A stretch of 64,000 nucleotides of DNA from assembly GCF_921292975.1 (NCBI RefSeq), contig NZ_CAKLCM010000003.1, forward strand, positions 496,001 to 560,000, written 5' to 3'. This DNA is from Vibrio hippocampi. GTDB taxonomy: Bacteria > Pseudomonadota > Gammaproteobacteria > Enterobacterales > Vibrionaceae. Of the stretch, positions 35,312 to 44,018 are shown piece after piece. The notes under the pieces are model-generated. The model was not told where the DNA came from. It saw only the letters and a list, made by a program, of their open reading frames with translations, and searched no databases. The position numbers and the translations under genes were made by a program. How positions within the stretch are numbered: position 1 is the stretch's first letter; each line of letters begins with the position of its first letter.

Positions 35312-36166
35312 ATGAGCAATAATCAGAAACTACAACAACTTGACAGTGATCAGTCACTCGCTTATCAAAAACTCAAAGTTGCCCAACAGCAATTTGGGGT
35401 CAACCCGCAATCTCTGACGACCCAAGAGTTACAACAAGTTGATCGACTGGCGAATCACAGCTTAGCCATTCAGCAAAAAATATGTCGCTCACCAGAAGCA
35501 AGGCTGATTCATATTGATGAAGAGCAAGTGAATCAGACGATCAATAGTTTGGTCGAGCAGTGCGGAGATATCTACCAATTTCAGTTGATGCTAAATAAGC
35601 ATCAAATCAGCGAATCGGCGCTGCGCTTGATCGTCAAACAAGAGTTAGTTTGTGACACGGCGTTAGAGCTCGTTAGCGGTCAAATTCCGCCACTGGCAGA
35701 GCAAGATGCGCTGGACTACTACCATAAGCATCTTGATAAATTCAGTCGTAAACGAACTTGGAAGGTGAGTCAGATCCTGATCACTATTAACAACGACTTT
35801 GCTGAAAATCGTGCCGGCGAAGCCAAGAAGCGAATCGAACAAGTCTATCAGCAAGCTAACGCCGATAATTTCCCCCAGTTAGCGCTGAAATACTCGGAGT
35901 GCCCAAGTGCCGTTGAGGGCGGACAGTTGGGTTGGTGCGAGCAAGGCAAATTGTTTAATGAGATAGAATCGGTGTTGCAGTGGCTACCCAAAGGTGTGGT
36001 TAGTGCGCCTATCCAAACAGAAGTGGGTTATCACATCGTAGTGTGTCACGAAGAAAAACCCGAGCAGGTCGCGACGTTTGAGCAAGCGTATCCATCAATA
36101 GAAGAATTGCATAGTAAGCGAGCAAAAACCTTTCTGCAAAAGGCATGGATTGCTGAATTAAAATAG
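35312..36166 (+). CDS. nifM: NifM, peptidyl-prolyl isomerase for NifH maturation
   Basis: PpiC/parvulin-type prolyl isomerase required to activate the Fe protein in Klebsiella and Azotobacter. 284 residues, no signal peptide. The N-terminal half is helical, and the parvulin domain starts near residue 140 (SRKRTWKVSQILITIN) and includes SECPSAVEGGQLGWCEQGKLFNE and PIQTEVGYHIVVCHEE. It is 12 bp upstream of modA, so molybdate uptake is probably co-expressed with nif. Confidence 0.93.
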   Translation: MSNNQKLQQLDSDQSLAYQKLKVAQQQFGVNPQSLTTQELQQVDRLANHSLAIQQKICRSPEARLIHIDEEQVNQTINSLVEQCGDIYQFQLMLNKHQISESALRLIVKQELVCDTALELVSGQIPPLAEQDALDYYHKHLDKFSRKRTWKVSQILITINNDFAENRAGEAKKRIEQVYQQANADNFPQLALKYSECPSAVEGGQLGWCEQGKLFNEIESVLQWLPKGVVSAPIQTEVGYHIVVCHEEKPEQVATFEQAYPSIEELHSKRAKTFLQKAWIAELK

Positions 36167-36178
36167 GATGGAATCGGT

Positions 36179-37012
36179 ATGTTTCTACGATGGGCTAAAT
36201 GGCTATTGTTTTCAACGGTAATGCCTTCAGCGGTAATGTCGTCTTCAGTAATGTTGTCTGCGTTAACGCTGTCTGCGGTGATATTAATACCTCAAGGCGC
36301 TGTCGCAAGTGAAAGTCATCACCTCACAGTCGCGGTGGCGAACAACTTTTATCGCCCGATGCAAGCACTTGCGCAACGTTACCAGCAACAAACGGGCGTC
36401 AAGGTGCAGTTGTCCACAGGCAGTAGTGGGCAGCTGGCAACACAGATTGAACAAGGCGCACCGTTTGATGTTTTCTTCTCGGCAGACCAAACTCGACCGA
36501 AAAGATTAGAGCAGCTGGGTTTAGTGGACAGTCGTGTCACTTATGCGCAAGGCAAGCTGGTACTCTGGACTCGTGACGCCTCATGGACACCAAGCAGTGA
36601 CGGACATTTATCGTCAATGTTACACGGACGAATCGCGCTAGCCGAGCCCAGTGTTGCGCCTTACGGCAAGGCAGCGATGGAGTGTTTAAACAATCAAGAT
36701 TTACTCGAAACATTTAACAAGCAGTTGGTCTATGGCAAGGGACTAAATGCCACGTTTCAGTTTGCTGAGACAGGCAATGCACAGTTCGCTTTTTTGTCTT
36801 TATCACAGGTTAAAAATCAAGCATTAGGTCGCTACTGGCTGATTCCCCAATCTCTCTATTCACCTATCAACCAACAAGCCGCGGTGATTACACATCGCCC
36901 AAACCATGCAGAAGCCAAGGCATTTTTATTGTTTGTGACTTCTCAGGCGGTGCAACCGTTGTTAGAGAGCTATGGCTATGGCTTAAATCATGATGAATTA
37001 GCGAAATCATGA
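36179..37012 (+). CDS. modA: Molybdate-binding protein ModA
   Basis: Periplasmic substrate-binding protein of the ModABC transporter. The mature part starts near SESHHLTVAVANNFYRPMQAL, with STGSSGQLATQIEQGAPFDVFFSAD as the ModA oxyanion-binding signature. It has 277 residues. The signal peptide is unusual: its hydrophobic core is built from four 15-bp repeats giving (V/L)-M/T-x-S-A-like units. The link to nifM suggests a nif-dedicated molybdate supply; tungstate cannot be excluded. Confidence 0.92.
   Translation: MFLRWAKWLLFSTVMPSAVMSSSVMLSALTLSAVILIPQGAVASESHHLTVAVANNFYRPMQALAQRYQQQTGVKVQLSTGSSGQLATQIEQGAPFDVFFSADQTRPKRLEQLGLVDSRVTYAQGKLVLWTRDASWTPSSDGHLSSMLHGRIALAEPSVAPYGKAAMECLNNQDLLETFNKQLVYGKGLNATFQFAETGNAQFAFLSLSQVKNQALGRYWLIPQSLYSPINQQAAVITHRPNHAEAKAFLLFVTSQAVQPLLESYGYGLNHDELAKS
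36218..36277 (+). repeat. Four degenerate 15-bp repeats in the modA signal peptide
   Basis: Units read GTAATGCCTTCAGCG, GTAATGTCGTCTTCA, GTAATGTTGTCTGCG and TTAACGCTGTCTGCG, in frame, enlarging the hydrophobic core of the signal peptide. Confidence 0.85.
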
Positions 37013-37041
37013 TGAATTAGTTTAATCGTAATGGAGTCACT

Positions 37042-37719
37042 ATGGATGGAACCGTCGTTTGGCTAACACTTCAGCTTGCCTGTGTGGTGACGGGTTTTTT
37101 ATTGCTGATCGCAGTGCCTTTAGCTTGGTGGCTATCGCAGACGCATTCACCATGGCGCAATATCATTGCGACACTGACCACGATGCCGATGGTGCTGCCT
37201 CCGACTGTGCTGGGCTTCTATCTGCTCGTGGGATTAAGTCCCAGTGGTTGGTTGGGTCAAGGATTGCTTCACCTTGGAATAGGACCGCTACCGTTTAGTT
37301 TTGCCGGTATTGCCATTGCCTGCATTATTCACTCGCTTCCTTTTGTGGTGCAGCCCTTGCGCAGTGGCTTTGAGGCGCTGGGGCACGGGGCATTTGAAGC
37401 CGCAGCTACTTTGGGTGCTTCGCCTTTGCGAGTGTTTACTCATGTCGCGATTCCACTTGCGTGGCCGCATATTTTCTCTGCCGCCATCATGGGCTTTTGT
37501 CATACGTTAGGGGAGTTCGGCATTGTCTTGATGATTGGCGGCAATATACCGGGTTCAACTCGAGTTATGTCGGTCGAGATTTATAATCTGGTCGAGTCGA
37601 TGCAGTACCAAGAAGCGCATTATCTTGCAGGTATGCTGATGGCGTTTTCGTTTATTGCTTTGATGTTGGCGTTTGGTCTGAATCAATACGCGCAGCGCCA
37701 TAAGGAACCAAGATGTTAG
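37042..37719 (+). CDS. modB: Molybdate ABC transporter permease ModB
   Basis: Inner-membrane permease of 225 residues with about five to six helices. The permease loop signature EAAATLGASPLRVFTHVAIPLAWPHI is followed by HTLGEFGIVLMIGGNIPG, specific for ModB. TTMPMVLPPTVLGFYLL marks the second helix. It overlaps modC by 7 bp. Confidence 0.95.
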   Translation: MDGTVVWLTLQLACVVTGFLLLIAVPLAWWLSQTHSPWRNIIATLTTMPMVLPPTVLGFYLLVGLSPSGWLGQGLLHLGIGPLPFSFAGIAIACIIHSLPFVVQPLRSGFEALGHGAFEAAATLGASPLRVFTHVAIPLAWPHIFSAAIMGFCHTLGEFGIVLMIGGNIPGSTRVMSVEIYNLVESMQYQEAHYLAGMLMAFSFIALMLAFGLNQYAQRHKEPRC

Positions 37720-38825
37720 ATGTTCAGCTTAACGCGCACTTTCCTGACTTCAAACTGGCGATAGATGTCAATATCCCCACATCGGGTGTCACCGCTTTGT
37801 TTGGTGCTTCCGGCAGCGGTAAGACGACGACCCTGAGAGCCATTGCGGGATTGACTCAGCTGACGAATAGCTGTGTTCGTTTTAATGGCGAGATCTGGCA
37901 GTCGAATCGTACTCAAAAAAAACACAGTCAAAAAACGCCCACTCAAAGAATAGACAGTCGCGATTATCTCCCCACGCATCAGCGGCAAATCGGCTATGTG
38001 TTTCAACAGCCGAATTTGTTTCCTCACCTGAATGTACAAGGCAATCTTGCGTTTGGTTGTCCATCCTTTAAACAGACAAAAACGCAACGACAGCTAGATG
38101 ACTTGGTTGAGATGTTAGATATTGGACATTTACTCAAGCGTCGTGTCCAGCAACTCTCCGGGGGAGAGCAGCAGCGTGTTGCCATTGCGCGAACTCTGTT
38201 GACTAACCCAAGGCTGTTATTGATGGATGAACCGTTATCGGCACTGGATCAAAAGCGCAAAAATGAGGTGCTACCTTATCTACAAAGGTTAACTCAAGAG
38301 TTGGCGACGCCAATAATCTATGTCACCCATTCATTAAATGAAGTCGTGAAGCTTGCCCACAATATTGTGCTATTTGAGCAAGGTAGGGTGAATTATAGCG
38401 GTAGTATCGCTGAAGCTTGGCCTCGTTTGCAGAACATAAATGGCAGTGAAGAACCCAGTGCTGTGCTTGAATTATCTTTAGTCGAACACTGCCATGATGG
38501 TTTAACGTTATTGCAAAGCCAGAGTGTCGAGTTATTGCATGGGCAAATTGAGCAAACTGTTGGCAGCCGAGTTCGATGTCAAATTATGGCGTCTGATGTC
38601 AGTATTAGCCTGAGTCACCGTGATCAGTCATCTATTCTCAACCGTTTGCCCGCGACAATCGTTCAACTCTGTCCATCAGCAAAACTTGGTGAAGTGTTGG
38701 TATCGCTGCGACTTGAAGACAATCAGCGTATTTACGCTTTGCTAACCCAGCGTTCTTGTGACTTTTTACAATTGATGAACAATATGCAGGTTTGGATACA
38801 AATAAAAACCTTGGCAATTGTATGA
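37713..38825 (+). CDS. modC: Molybdate ABC transporter ATPase ModC
   Basis: ATPase of the molybdate importer, 370 residues. Walker A FGASGSGKTTT, signature LSGGEQQRVAIAR, Walker B LLLMDEPLSALD and the H-loop YVTHSLNE are intact. The C-terminal TOBE/Mop domain begins near NRLPATIVQLCPSAKLGEVLV and may bind molybdate for feedback. A basic insert (NRTQKKHSQKTPTQR) lies between Walker A and the Q-loop YVFQQP. Last gene of the nifU-to-mod unit. Confidence 0.95.
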   Translation: MLDVQLNAHFPDFKLAIDVNIPTSGVTALFGASGSGKTTTLRAIAGLTQLTNSCVRFNGEIWQSNRTQKKHSQKTPTQRIDSRDYLPTHQRQIGYVFQQPNLFPHLNVQGNLAFGCPSFKQTKTQRQLDDLVEMLDIGHLLKRRVQQLSGGEQQRVAIARTLLTNPRLLLMDEPLSALDQKRKNEVLPYLQRLTQELATPIIYVTHSLNEVVKLAHNIVLFEQGRVNYSGSIAEAWPRLQNINGSEEPSAVLELSLVEHCHDGLTLLQSQSVELLHGQIEQTVGSRVRCQIMASDVSISLSHRDQSSILNRLPATIVQLCPSAKLGEVLVSLRLEDNQRIYALLTQRSCDFLQLMNNMQVWIQIKTLAIV

Positions 38826-38975
38826 CTTATTCTTTGGTGATAAATTGCAATACAGATAGTGATGAAAGTTTGATTTCAAAACGATATTTTGTTGATTTTT
38901 CGATGAAAGCTCCTTTTGTTATAAATTGTTTGTTACAATTTCCGCAACTTGGGGAAGTTAATTATCAATAGAGTT

Positions 38976-39920
38976 ATGGAACGACGATTGTTATCAAAGC
39001 AACAGTATTTGGATATTTTGGAGCAGATGCCTGCCCATGTTTTTATTTTTTCTGAGCAAGGTGTCTATCTGGATATCTTTGGTGGGGTAGACAATAATAT
39101 TGATTCGGACTTTAAGCAGTATATCGGAAAAAATATTAATGATATTTTCCCACAAGACTTAGCGCAATTATTCCTTGGTTACATCAGCCAAACGTTGGAT
39201 GCCAATGCGACACAAGTTGTTAAATATCACTTCAGTCCGGAACATTTGAAGGTCTTACCTACTTTTATTTTTGGTCAAGTTGAATTGTGGATAGAAGGAA
39301 TCATCAAGCCCTATGTGATGGAAGATGGACAACGAGTGGTGATTTGGACTGCACGTAATGTTACCGAAAAACATAGTTTAGAAGAAAAACTTCGTCAACT
39401 GTCTGAGACCGATGTATTAACACAAGTGTTCAACCGTCGAGCTTTTATGGATCGCTTGTTTTCGTGTATTGAGCGCTTTGAACATACCGAACAAAATACG
39501 TCATTCTTAATGATGGATATTGATTACTTTAAGCGAATTAATGACAGCCTCGGTCATCAGTTGGGTGATGTGGTTATTAAGCATGTCACAGAAGTTATTA
39601 CTCGTGAATTAAGAGAATCCGATATTATTGGGCGTATTGGTGGTGAAGAGTTCGGAATTATTCTCCCAAATACTAATATTAGTGATGCCGAGGACATTGC
39701 CGAGCGATTAAGGTATCAAATCCAAAACACGCCTTGTTTCGTTGATGATAGAAATATATCTGTGACGGTGAGCATCGGTGTATCGAAACTCGCGTCAGGG
39801 GAAGATGAGTGTAAGTATGTATTGACTCGTTCTGACCGTGCTATGTACTACTCCAAAAACAGTGGTCGTAATTGTGTGACCGTCTATTGTGAAGCACTGT
39901 GCCAAGAATTATTTTCTTAA
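38976..39920 (+). CDS. PAS-GGDEF diguanylate cyclase
   Basis: Cyclic-di-GMP synthase candidate. An N-terminal PAS-like domain (about residues 5-125, DILEQMPAHVFIFSEQGVYLDIFGG) is joined by a short coil to a GGDEF domain starting DVLTQVFNRRAFMDRL. The active site reads GGEEF, a functional variant, and the SDRAMYYSKNSGRN end is typical. An RxxD inhibitory site is visible as RESD five residues before the active-site strand. The ATG at 38976 is favoured over a TTG at 38949, but neither has a strong ribosome site. It sits between modC and nifQ inside the nif region, so a role in coupling lifestyle to nitrogen fixation is possible but unproven. Confidence 0.88.
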   Translation: MERRLLSKQQYLDILEQMPAHVFIFSEQGVYLDIFGGVDNNIDSDFKQYIGKNINDIFPQDLAQLFLGYISQTLDANATQVVKYHFSPEHLKVLPTFIFGQVELWIEGIIKPYVMEDGQRVVIWTARNVTEKHSLEEKLRQLSETDVLTQVFNRRAFMDRLFSCIERFEHTEQNTSFLMMDIDYFKRINDSLGHQLGDVVIKHVTEVITRELRESDIIGRIGGEEFGIILPNTNISDAEDIAERLRYQIQNTPCFVDDRNISVTVSIGVSKLASGEDECKYVLTRSDRAMYYSKNSGRNCVTVYCEALCQELFS

Positions 39921-39933
39921 ACGGATTAGCTTT

Positions 39934-39981
39934 ACCTCAGTACAAATATACCTCAGTACAAATTTACTCAAGCACAAAAAT
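39934..39981. repeat. Three 16-bp tandem repeats between converging genes
   Basis: ACCTCAGTACAAATAT, ACCTCAGTACAAATTT and the degenerate ACTCAAGCACAAAAAT follow each other without gaps downstream of the cyclase gene and of nifQ. Confidence 0.85.
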
Positions 39982-39991
39982 AGCCAGCGGT

Positions 39992-40582
39992 TTATTCTGC
40001 AAAGCACTGTTTAAAACTGCTGCATTGTAAACAGTTTGGTGCTTTGCAGACATAGTCGCCTTCTTGGTCACAAAGCTGTTTATAGAAGAAACGTTTCCAG
40101 CGCATATTGAGATTGTTTTTGGCAAACAATTTGGGGAAATAGAGCGCAATGATATTACTTAACGTTGCTCTGTCCGGTAGCGCGAGTGTTTCCCAAAGAT
40201 GGTTGGGAGCCACACAGCCGGTCGCCAATACTTTCGCCATTTCATGCCCCAGTGGCACTTGTCCATCAAGATGAGCGAGCAATAAGCAGAATAAGTCGTC
40301 TCGCTCTTCCTCTCTGCTATATAGCAGGTCAGTAAATATATCTTGGGTCAGTCTTTGTTTCATTTGTTGAATAAGCGGCGCGGGTTGGCGGTCGTTAGCG
40401 ATAAATCGCAGACGCAGGCGCTCATAGTTGTCTTTCGACAGTCCCATCGAATGGGGCAGTCGAGCCCGACCACAAACAAAGCCCTCAAGTAATAGCTGCC
40501 AATAATACTGTTCGTGATAGTGATTGGTGCTCTCTTCCTCAAAAGCTTTGAGTGACTTATCTAGTTCTCGGTTCACTAACAT
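39992..40582 (-). CDS. nifQ: NifQ, molybdenum donor for FeMo-cofactor synthesis
   Basis: NifQ supplies Mo to NifEN on a Mo-Fe-S cluster. The 196-residue protein ends with the diagnostic C-x4-C-x2-C-x5-C motif (CKAPNCLQCSSFKQC). Upstream parts such as LYFPKLFAKNNLNMRWKRFFYKQLC are family-typical. It starts 7 bp before the end of the ferredoxin gene (GGGAG upstream), as third gene of nifB-fdx-nifQ. Proximity to modABC fits a Mo-handling role. Confidence 0.95.
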   Translation of the reverse strand: MLVNRELDKSLKAFEEESTNHYHEQYYWQLLLEGFVCGRARLPHSMGLSKDNYERLRLRFIANDRQPAPLIQQMKQRLTQDIFTDLLYSREEERDDLFCLLLAHLDGQVPLGHEMAKVLATGCVAPNHLWETLALPDRATLSNIIALYFPKLFAKNNLNMRWKRFFYKQLCDQEGDYVCKAPNCLQCSSFKQCFAE

Positions 40583-40815
40583 GCTGTCAAACTCCCTGCT
40601 GGGTTGGCAGGAATACCATCACGGGTAATGGCTTCCTCAATCGGGCAAATAGAGACACATTGTGAATGTTCAAACTGCCCAATACAGTCATTGCATCGCT
40701 TTTGGTGAATCGCAAATTTTGGGCTACTTTCGCCAGTTTTGTAGATCGCTTTGTTAGGACAAACCAAATAGCAGGCGTGGCAACCAGTGCATTGTTGATT
40801 AATGGTCAGTGTCAT
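40576..40815 (-). CDS. 2[4Fe-4S] ferredoxin between nifB and nifQ
   Basis: A 79-residue ferredoxin with CTGCHACYLVCP at the N-terminus and CNDCIGQFEHSQCVSICP in the second half; the long spacing in the second motif is typical of nifB-linked FdxN-like ferredoxins. It probably donates electrons to NifB radical-SAM chemistry or to NifH. GAGGAG lies six bases upstream. Overlaps nifQ by 7 bp. Confidence 0.92.
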   Translation of the reverse strand: MTLTINQQCTGCHACYLVCPNKAIYKTGESSPKFAIHQKRCNDCIGQFEHSQCVSICPIEEAITRDGIPANPAGSLTAC

Positions 40816-40832
40816 GTCGTGCTCCTCTCTGG

Positions 40833-42131
40833 TTAAGCCAACTGTTGCTGAGTCGTTAAACGGTTATCGACCTGTTTAGCTTGTGATTTCGCAATACACA
40901 GTTTCGCAATACACAGTAGCGATAATGCCTCACGAATCGACATAAACGCGAAGTCCACATTGGGGGCAATACCGTGCTGCTTCAATTCCTCCCACGGACC
41001 CAGACCGATGCGGCTTGAGAGAACTTCTTTACAATCCATCAGAGCGTCAAGCGGTAAAGGTTGGTCGCATTCAGACTGACCATTGCAATAAGGCGTTACA
41101 TGACGAGTTTCGACAAATCGTGCCTCGTTTTCGGTTAGCTGATAAATATCAAATTGTGTCGCGTGACCAAAATGACAATCAATAACATCCCCTTGTTTGC
41201 TGGCGACTGCCACAAGGTATTTATCTTCGGTCGATTGATTGGTGCTACAGGCGGTATCAAGCGTGCCAACGGCATCGGCGCGACACTGCTGACAGTGCGT
41301 CATCTGTGGCACATGCATAACAGATTGGCTTCGTGCTTGAGCAATTTCCTCTTCGGTCGGGGCAGGGTGATGATTTAGACCAAAATAGGTGCCGTGCTCG
41401 GGGGCAGAGATTAAAGGCATGATGTTATGTAGCATAGCGCCGGCGTGCTTGAGTTGCTCCGATAATGCCTCAATGCCCTCTTGGTTGATATTGGGGATCA
41501 GCACGGTATTCACTTTGACCAACATGCCTGATTCAGCTGCCTTTTTGAGTCCTTTCAGTTGTTGCTCGATTAACAACTCCGCGGCTTCTTCTCCATGCCA
41601 ACGGCGATGGTTCCAAAAGATCCAAGGGTAAATTTTTGCGGCGATTTTAGGGTCGGTGGTATTGATCGTTACCGTGAGGTGATCAACCCCCAACGCGGCT
41701 AATCGGTCAACGTGTCGATACAGATCAAGCCCATTGGTGGAGATACATAACTTAACATCCGGACTCGCTTGGTGAATCAACTCTAAGGTTTTAAAGGTGT
41801 AATCTGGGTTGGCTAACGCATCACCGGGTCCGGCAATGCCAACCACGGTGAGGTTTGGCATCCGCTGCTTGATTGCATGGAAGCGCGCCAGTGCTTCGAC
41901 CGGACTGAGTAGGTTAGAAACCACGCCAGGTCTTGACTCATTACTGCAATCGTATTTTCGATTACAGTAATTACACTGAATATTACACGCCGGAGCGACG
42001 GGTAAGTGGATGCGCGCATAGTTGCCAGCAGATTTAGAATAGCAGGGGTGCTCCGCGATACGACTCTGTATCGATTTATCAAAAAAATGCACCACTGAAT
42101 GATTATCGGGTTGGTTTGACAAATTTGTCAT
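40833..42131 (-). CDS. nifB: NifB, radical-SAM FeMo-cofactor core synthase with C-terminal NifX domain
   Basis: Builds NifB-co (8Fe-9S-C) from Fe-S clusters. The radical-SAM motif is in PACNIQCNYCNRKYDC (CxxxCxxC), followed by VGIAGPGDALANPD and CISTNGLDLY. Residues from about 310 form a NifX-like domain (YLVAVASKQGDVIDCHFGHATQFDIY). The C-terminal tail contains a perfect duplication, LCIAK-LCIAK. A GTG at 42137 abuts the ribosome site; the ATG at 42131 has AAGGAG five bases upstream and is preferred. It has its own sigma-54 promoter and NifA site. Confidence 0.96.
   Translation of the reverse strand: MTNLSNQPDNHSVVHFFDKSIQSRIAEHPCYSKSAGNYARIHLPVAPACNIQCNYCNRKYDCSNESRPGVVSNLLSPVEALARFHAIKQRMPNLTVVGIAGPGDALANPDYTFKTLELIHQASPDVKLCISTNGLDLYRHVDRLAALGVDHLTVTINTTDPKIAAKIYPWIFWNHRRWHGEEAAELLIEQQLKGLKKAAESGMLVKVNTVLIPNINQEGIEALSEQLKHAGAMLHNIMPLISAPEHGTYFGLNHHPAPTEEEIAQARSQSVMHVPQMTHCQQCRADAVGTLDTACSTNQSTEDKYLVAVASKQGDVIDCHFGHATQFDIYQLTENEARFVETRHVTPYCNGQSECDQPLPLDALMDCKEVLSSRIGLGPWEELKQHGIAPNVDFAFMSIREALSLLCIAKLCIAKSQAKQVDNRLTTQQQLA
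40887..40916 (-). repeat. Perfect 2 x 15-bp tandem duplication in nifB
   Basis: TTTCGCAATACACAG occurs twice in direct succession without mismatch, encoding the LCIAK repeat close to the NifB C-terminus. Confidence 0.97.
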
Positions 42132-42171
42132 TGACACTCCTTGTCAATTTATCAGGTATTAGCGATTAACT

Positions 42172-42187
42172 TGCAAAGCATGTGCCT
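42172..42187 (-). promoter_or_regulatory. Sigma-54 promoter of nifB-fdx-nifQ
   Basis: On the minus strand AGGCACATGCTTTGCAAG: GG at 42186-42185 and GC at 42174-42173, 10 bases apart, the best match to TGGCAC-N5-TTGCA in the window. It lies about 42 bp before the nifB ATG. Confidence 0.88.
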
Positions 42188-42256
42188 AGCTTGGTTGATT
42201 TTATTTATATTATTTTCAATAAGTTATAGTTAGGTTTGTTCGGTGTGAGTAAAGAA

Positions 42257-42272
42257 TGTTCATAAGCGAACA
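42257..42272. promoter_or_regulatory. NifA upstream activator site of nifB (TGT-N10-ACA)
   Basis: TGT at 42257-42259 and ACA at 42270-42272, 10 bases between, about 70 bp upstream of the nifB -24 element. It abuts the nifA terminator hairpin. Confidence 0.8.
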
Positions 42273-42307
42273 AAAAAGGATGTCGTAAAACTGACGACAT
42301 CCTTTTT
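42272..42307 (-). terminator. Rho-independent terminator of nifLA
   Basis: AAAAGGATGTCGT pairs with ACGACATCCTTTT (13 bp, 7-base loop); U tracts on both strands. It separates leftward nifLA from the leftward nifB unit. Confidence 0.92.
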
Positions 42308-42326
42308 AAGTGCGTGGGAGTAAAGA

Positions 42327-44018
42327 CTAGATCTGTTTCATCTCAATATTCATGGTCTTAATTCGATAAGCGATCTGTCTTGGCGTCATATTTAAGATCC
42401 GCGCGGCTTTCGCTTTTACCCAACCAGATTGTTCTAGGGCGTTAATGACGCGGCTTCTTTCATTGCTGTCATATTCAAGGTTAATCCCTCCATAACCAGA
42501 ATTCGCCGCACGTTCGCCGCCGTGTAGGGGTGAAGTTGGCATAGAACCTGTCGGCATAGAACCAGTCGGCATAGAACCAGCAGGCATCGAAGTCGGCATA
42601 GAAGCGGGCATGGAAGGCGGCGAATAACTGGCAGGAGGCGGGGTTTGCACACTGCGCTGCAAGGCGGCAAAGTCTCGTGTCGGGTTAAATCGGATTAGCT
42701 TTTCGGTAATCATACCTTCACCACTTAGCACCGCTGCACGCTCGATGGTGTTTTCAAGCTCCCTGACGTTACCGGGCCAGTGATAGCTCATCAAATGGCT
42801 CATGGCTTCATCGCTGATGGAAAGCTTACGGCTCTGTATTCCTGAGAGTTTATCTAAAATTGAACTGGCCAGTTGTGGTATATCTTCCAATCGATCTCTG
42901 AGTGGTGGAAGGTTAATTGGCATCACGTTTAAGCGATAGTAAATATCCTCTCGAAAGTTGCCAGCCAGTACTTCTTCTTCCAGACATCGGTTGGTGGCGG
43001 CGATAATGCGCACATCAACGGTGATGGGTTCTGTCCCTCCGACACGGTCGAAGGTTTTTTCTTGTAGCACTCGTAACAGTTTGGTTTGGAAAGCAGGACT
43101 GGTTTCGCCGATTTCATCCAAAAAGATGGTGCCGCCATGGGCGAGCTCAAAGCGTCCTTTCTTCTGCTTTACTGCGCCAGTAAATGCGCCTTTTTCATGT
43201 CCAAAAAGCTCCGATTCCAATAAGTTATCTGGCAGTGCGGCACAGTTAAGCTTCACAAATGGAAAATTAGCGCGGGGCGAGTTGTAATGGATGGCATTGG
43301 CGATCAACTCTTTACCTGTCCCTGATTCCCCACGAACTAAAATGGTCGAATCCCAGCGAGAAACCAGACGCACTTGGTCGAAAATTTCTCGCATCACTTC
43401 AGTATGACCCACCATAGATTGGACGCCATAGTCTTTGCGTAGTTTACGTCGTAATCCATCGCGTTCATTGACGATATGTTTCTGTTTGATCGCGACGTTA
43501 TGACCCAGTTGAATATTGACGGTGAGTAGGTTGGCGATCATTTCAAGAAAGCTGTGCAACTGACGAATGTCTTGTTCCAATTTGGTGTTGGGCTGGGCGC
43601 AAATGACGCCAATAACTTGCTTATTGACGCTCTTAAGAGGCACGCAAATAAAGGGTTTACCGTAATCGTAAATAGCAAGCTTATCGACAAAGCGGTTATC
43701 ACTGCCAAGGTTCATCAACACAATGGAGCCGCCATGCTTCATCACGGTGCCAATTAAACCTTCGCCCTGTTTATAGCTGATGTTTTTGTTGTTTGCGGTT
43801 GCGTCAAGTGACGGCGCATGAACGGTTTCAACCAGCATGATGTTTTTTTCTCGATCCAACACCGATAGCATGCCACCAAAAAGGGCGCATTCATCGTGTA
43901 ATATCTTCAGCACTTCAGGCAGCGTCTTTTTATAGTCAAGGCTTTGGTTTAGGTGGGTGCAGATTTTATAGAGAGTTTGTAACAATCCCTCACTGCTCAA
44001 TGACATGGTCTGGCTCAT
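42327..44018 (-). CDS. nifA: NifA, sigma-54-dependent activator of nif genes
   Basis: Enhancer-binding activator of 563 residues. An N-terminal GAF domain (about 20-170) precedes an AAA+ domain with Walker [12 protein letters not shown], the sigma-54 contact loop GAFTGA and [12 protein letters not shown] Fis-type helix-turn-helix ([19 protein letters not shown]) binds TGT-N10-ACA. The AAA+ to HTH linker is expanded by repeated MP(A/T)(G)S units and has no Cys motif, so it belongs to the NifL-controlled, not the intrinsically oxygen-sensitive, class. Its start overlaps nifL by 4 bp (ATGA), which supports stoichiometric expression. Confidence 0.96.
   Translation of the reverse strand: MSQTMSLSSEGLLQTLYKICTHLNQSLDYKKTLPEVLKILHDECALFGGMLSVLDREKNIMLVETVHAPSLDATANNKNISYKQGEGLIGTVMKHGGSIVLMNLGSDNRFVDKLAIYDYGKPFICVPLKSVNKQVIGVICAQPNTKLEQDIRQLHSFLEMIANLLTVNIQLGHNVAIKQKHIVNERDGLRRKLRKDYGVQSMVGHTEVMREIFDQVRLVSRWDSTILVRGESGTGKELIANAIHYNSPRANFPFVKLNCAALPDNLLESELFGHEKGAFTGAVKQKKGRFELAHGGTIFLDEIGETSPAFQTKLLRVLQEKTFDRVGGTEPITVDVRIIAATNRCLEEEVLAGNFREDIYYRLNVMPINLPPLRDRLEDIPQLASSILDKLSGIQSRKLSISDEAMSHLMSYHWPGNVRELENTIERAAVLSGEGMITEKLIRFNPTRDFAALQRSVQTPPPASYSPPSMPASMPTSMPAGSMPTGSMPTGSMPTSPLHGGERAANSGYGGINLEYDSNERSRVINALEQSGWVKAKAARILNMTPRQIAYRIKTMNIEMKQI
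42538..42606 (-). repeat. 15- and 12-bp tandem repeats in the nifA linker
   Basis: Three 15-bp units (42538-42552, 42553-42567, 42568-42582; GGCATAGAACCNGTC-like on the plus strand) followed by 12-bp units give the linker [14 protein letters not shown] and related MPAS/MPTS blocks. Confidence 0.92.
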
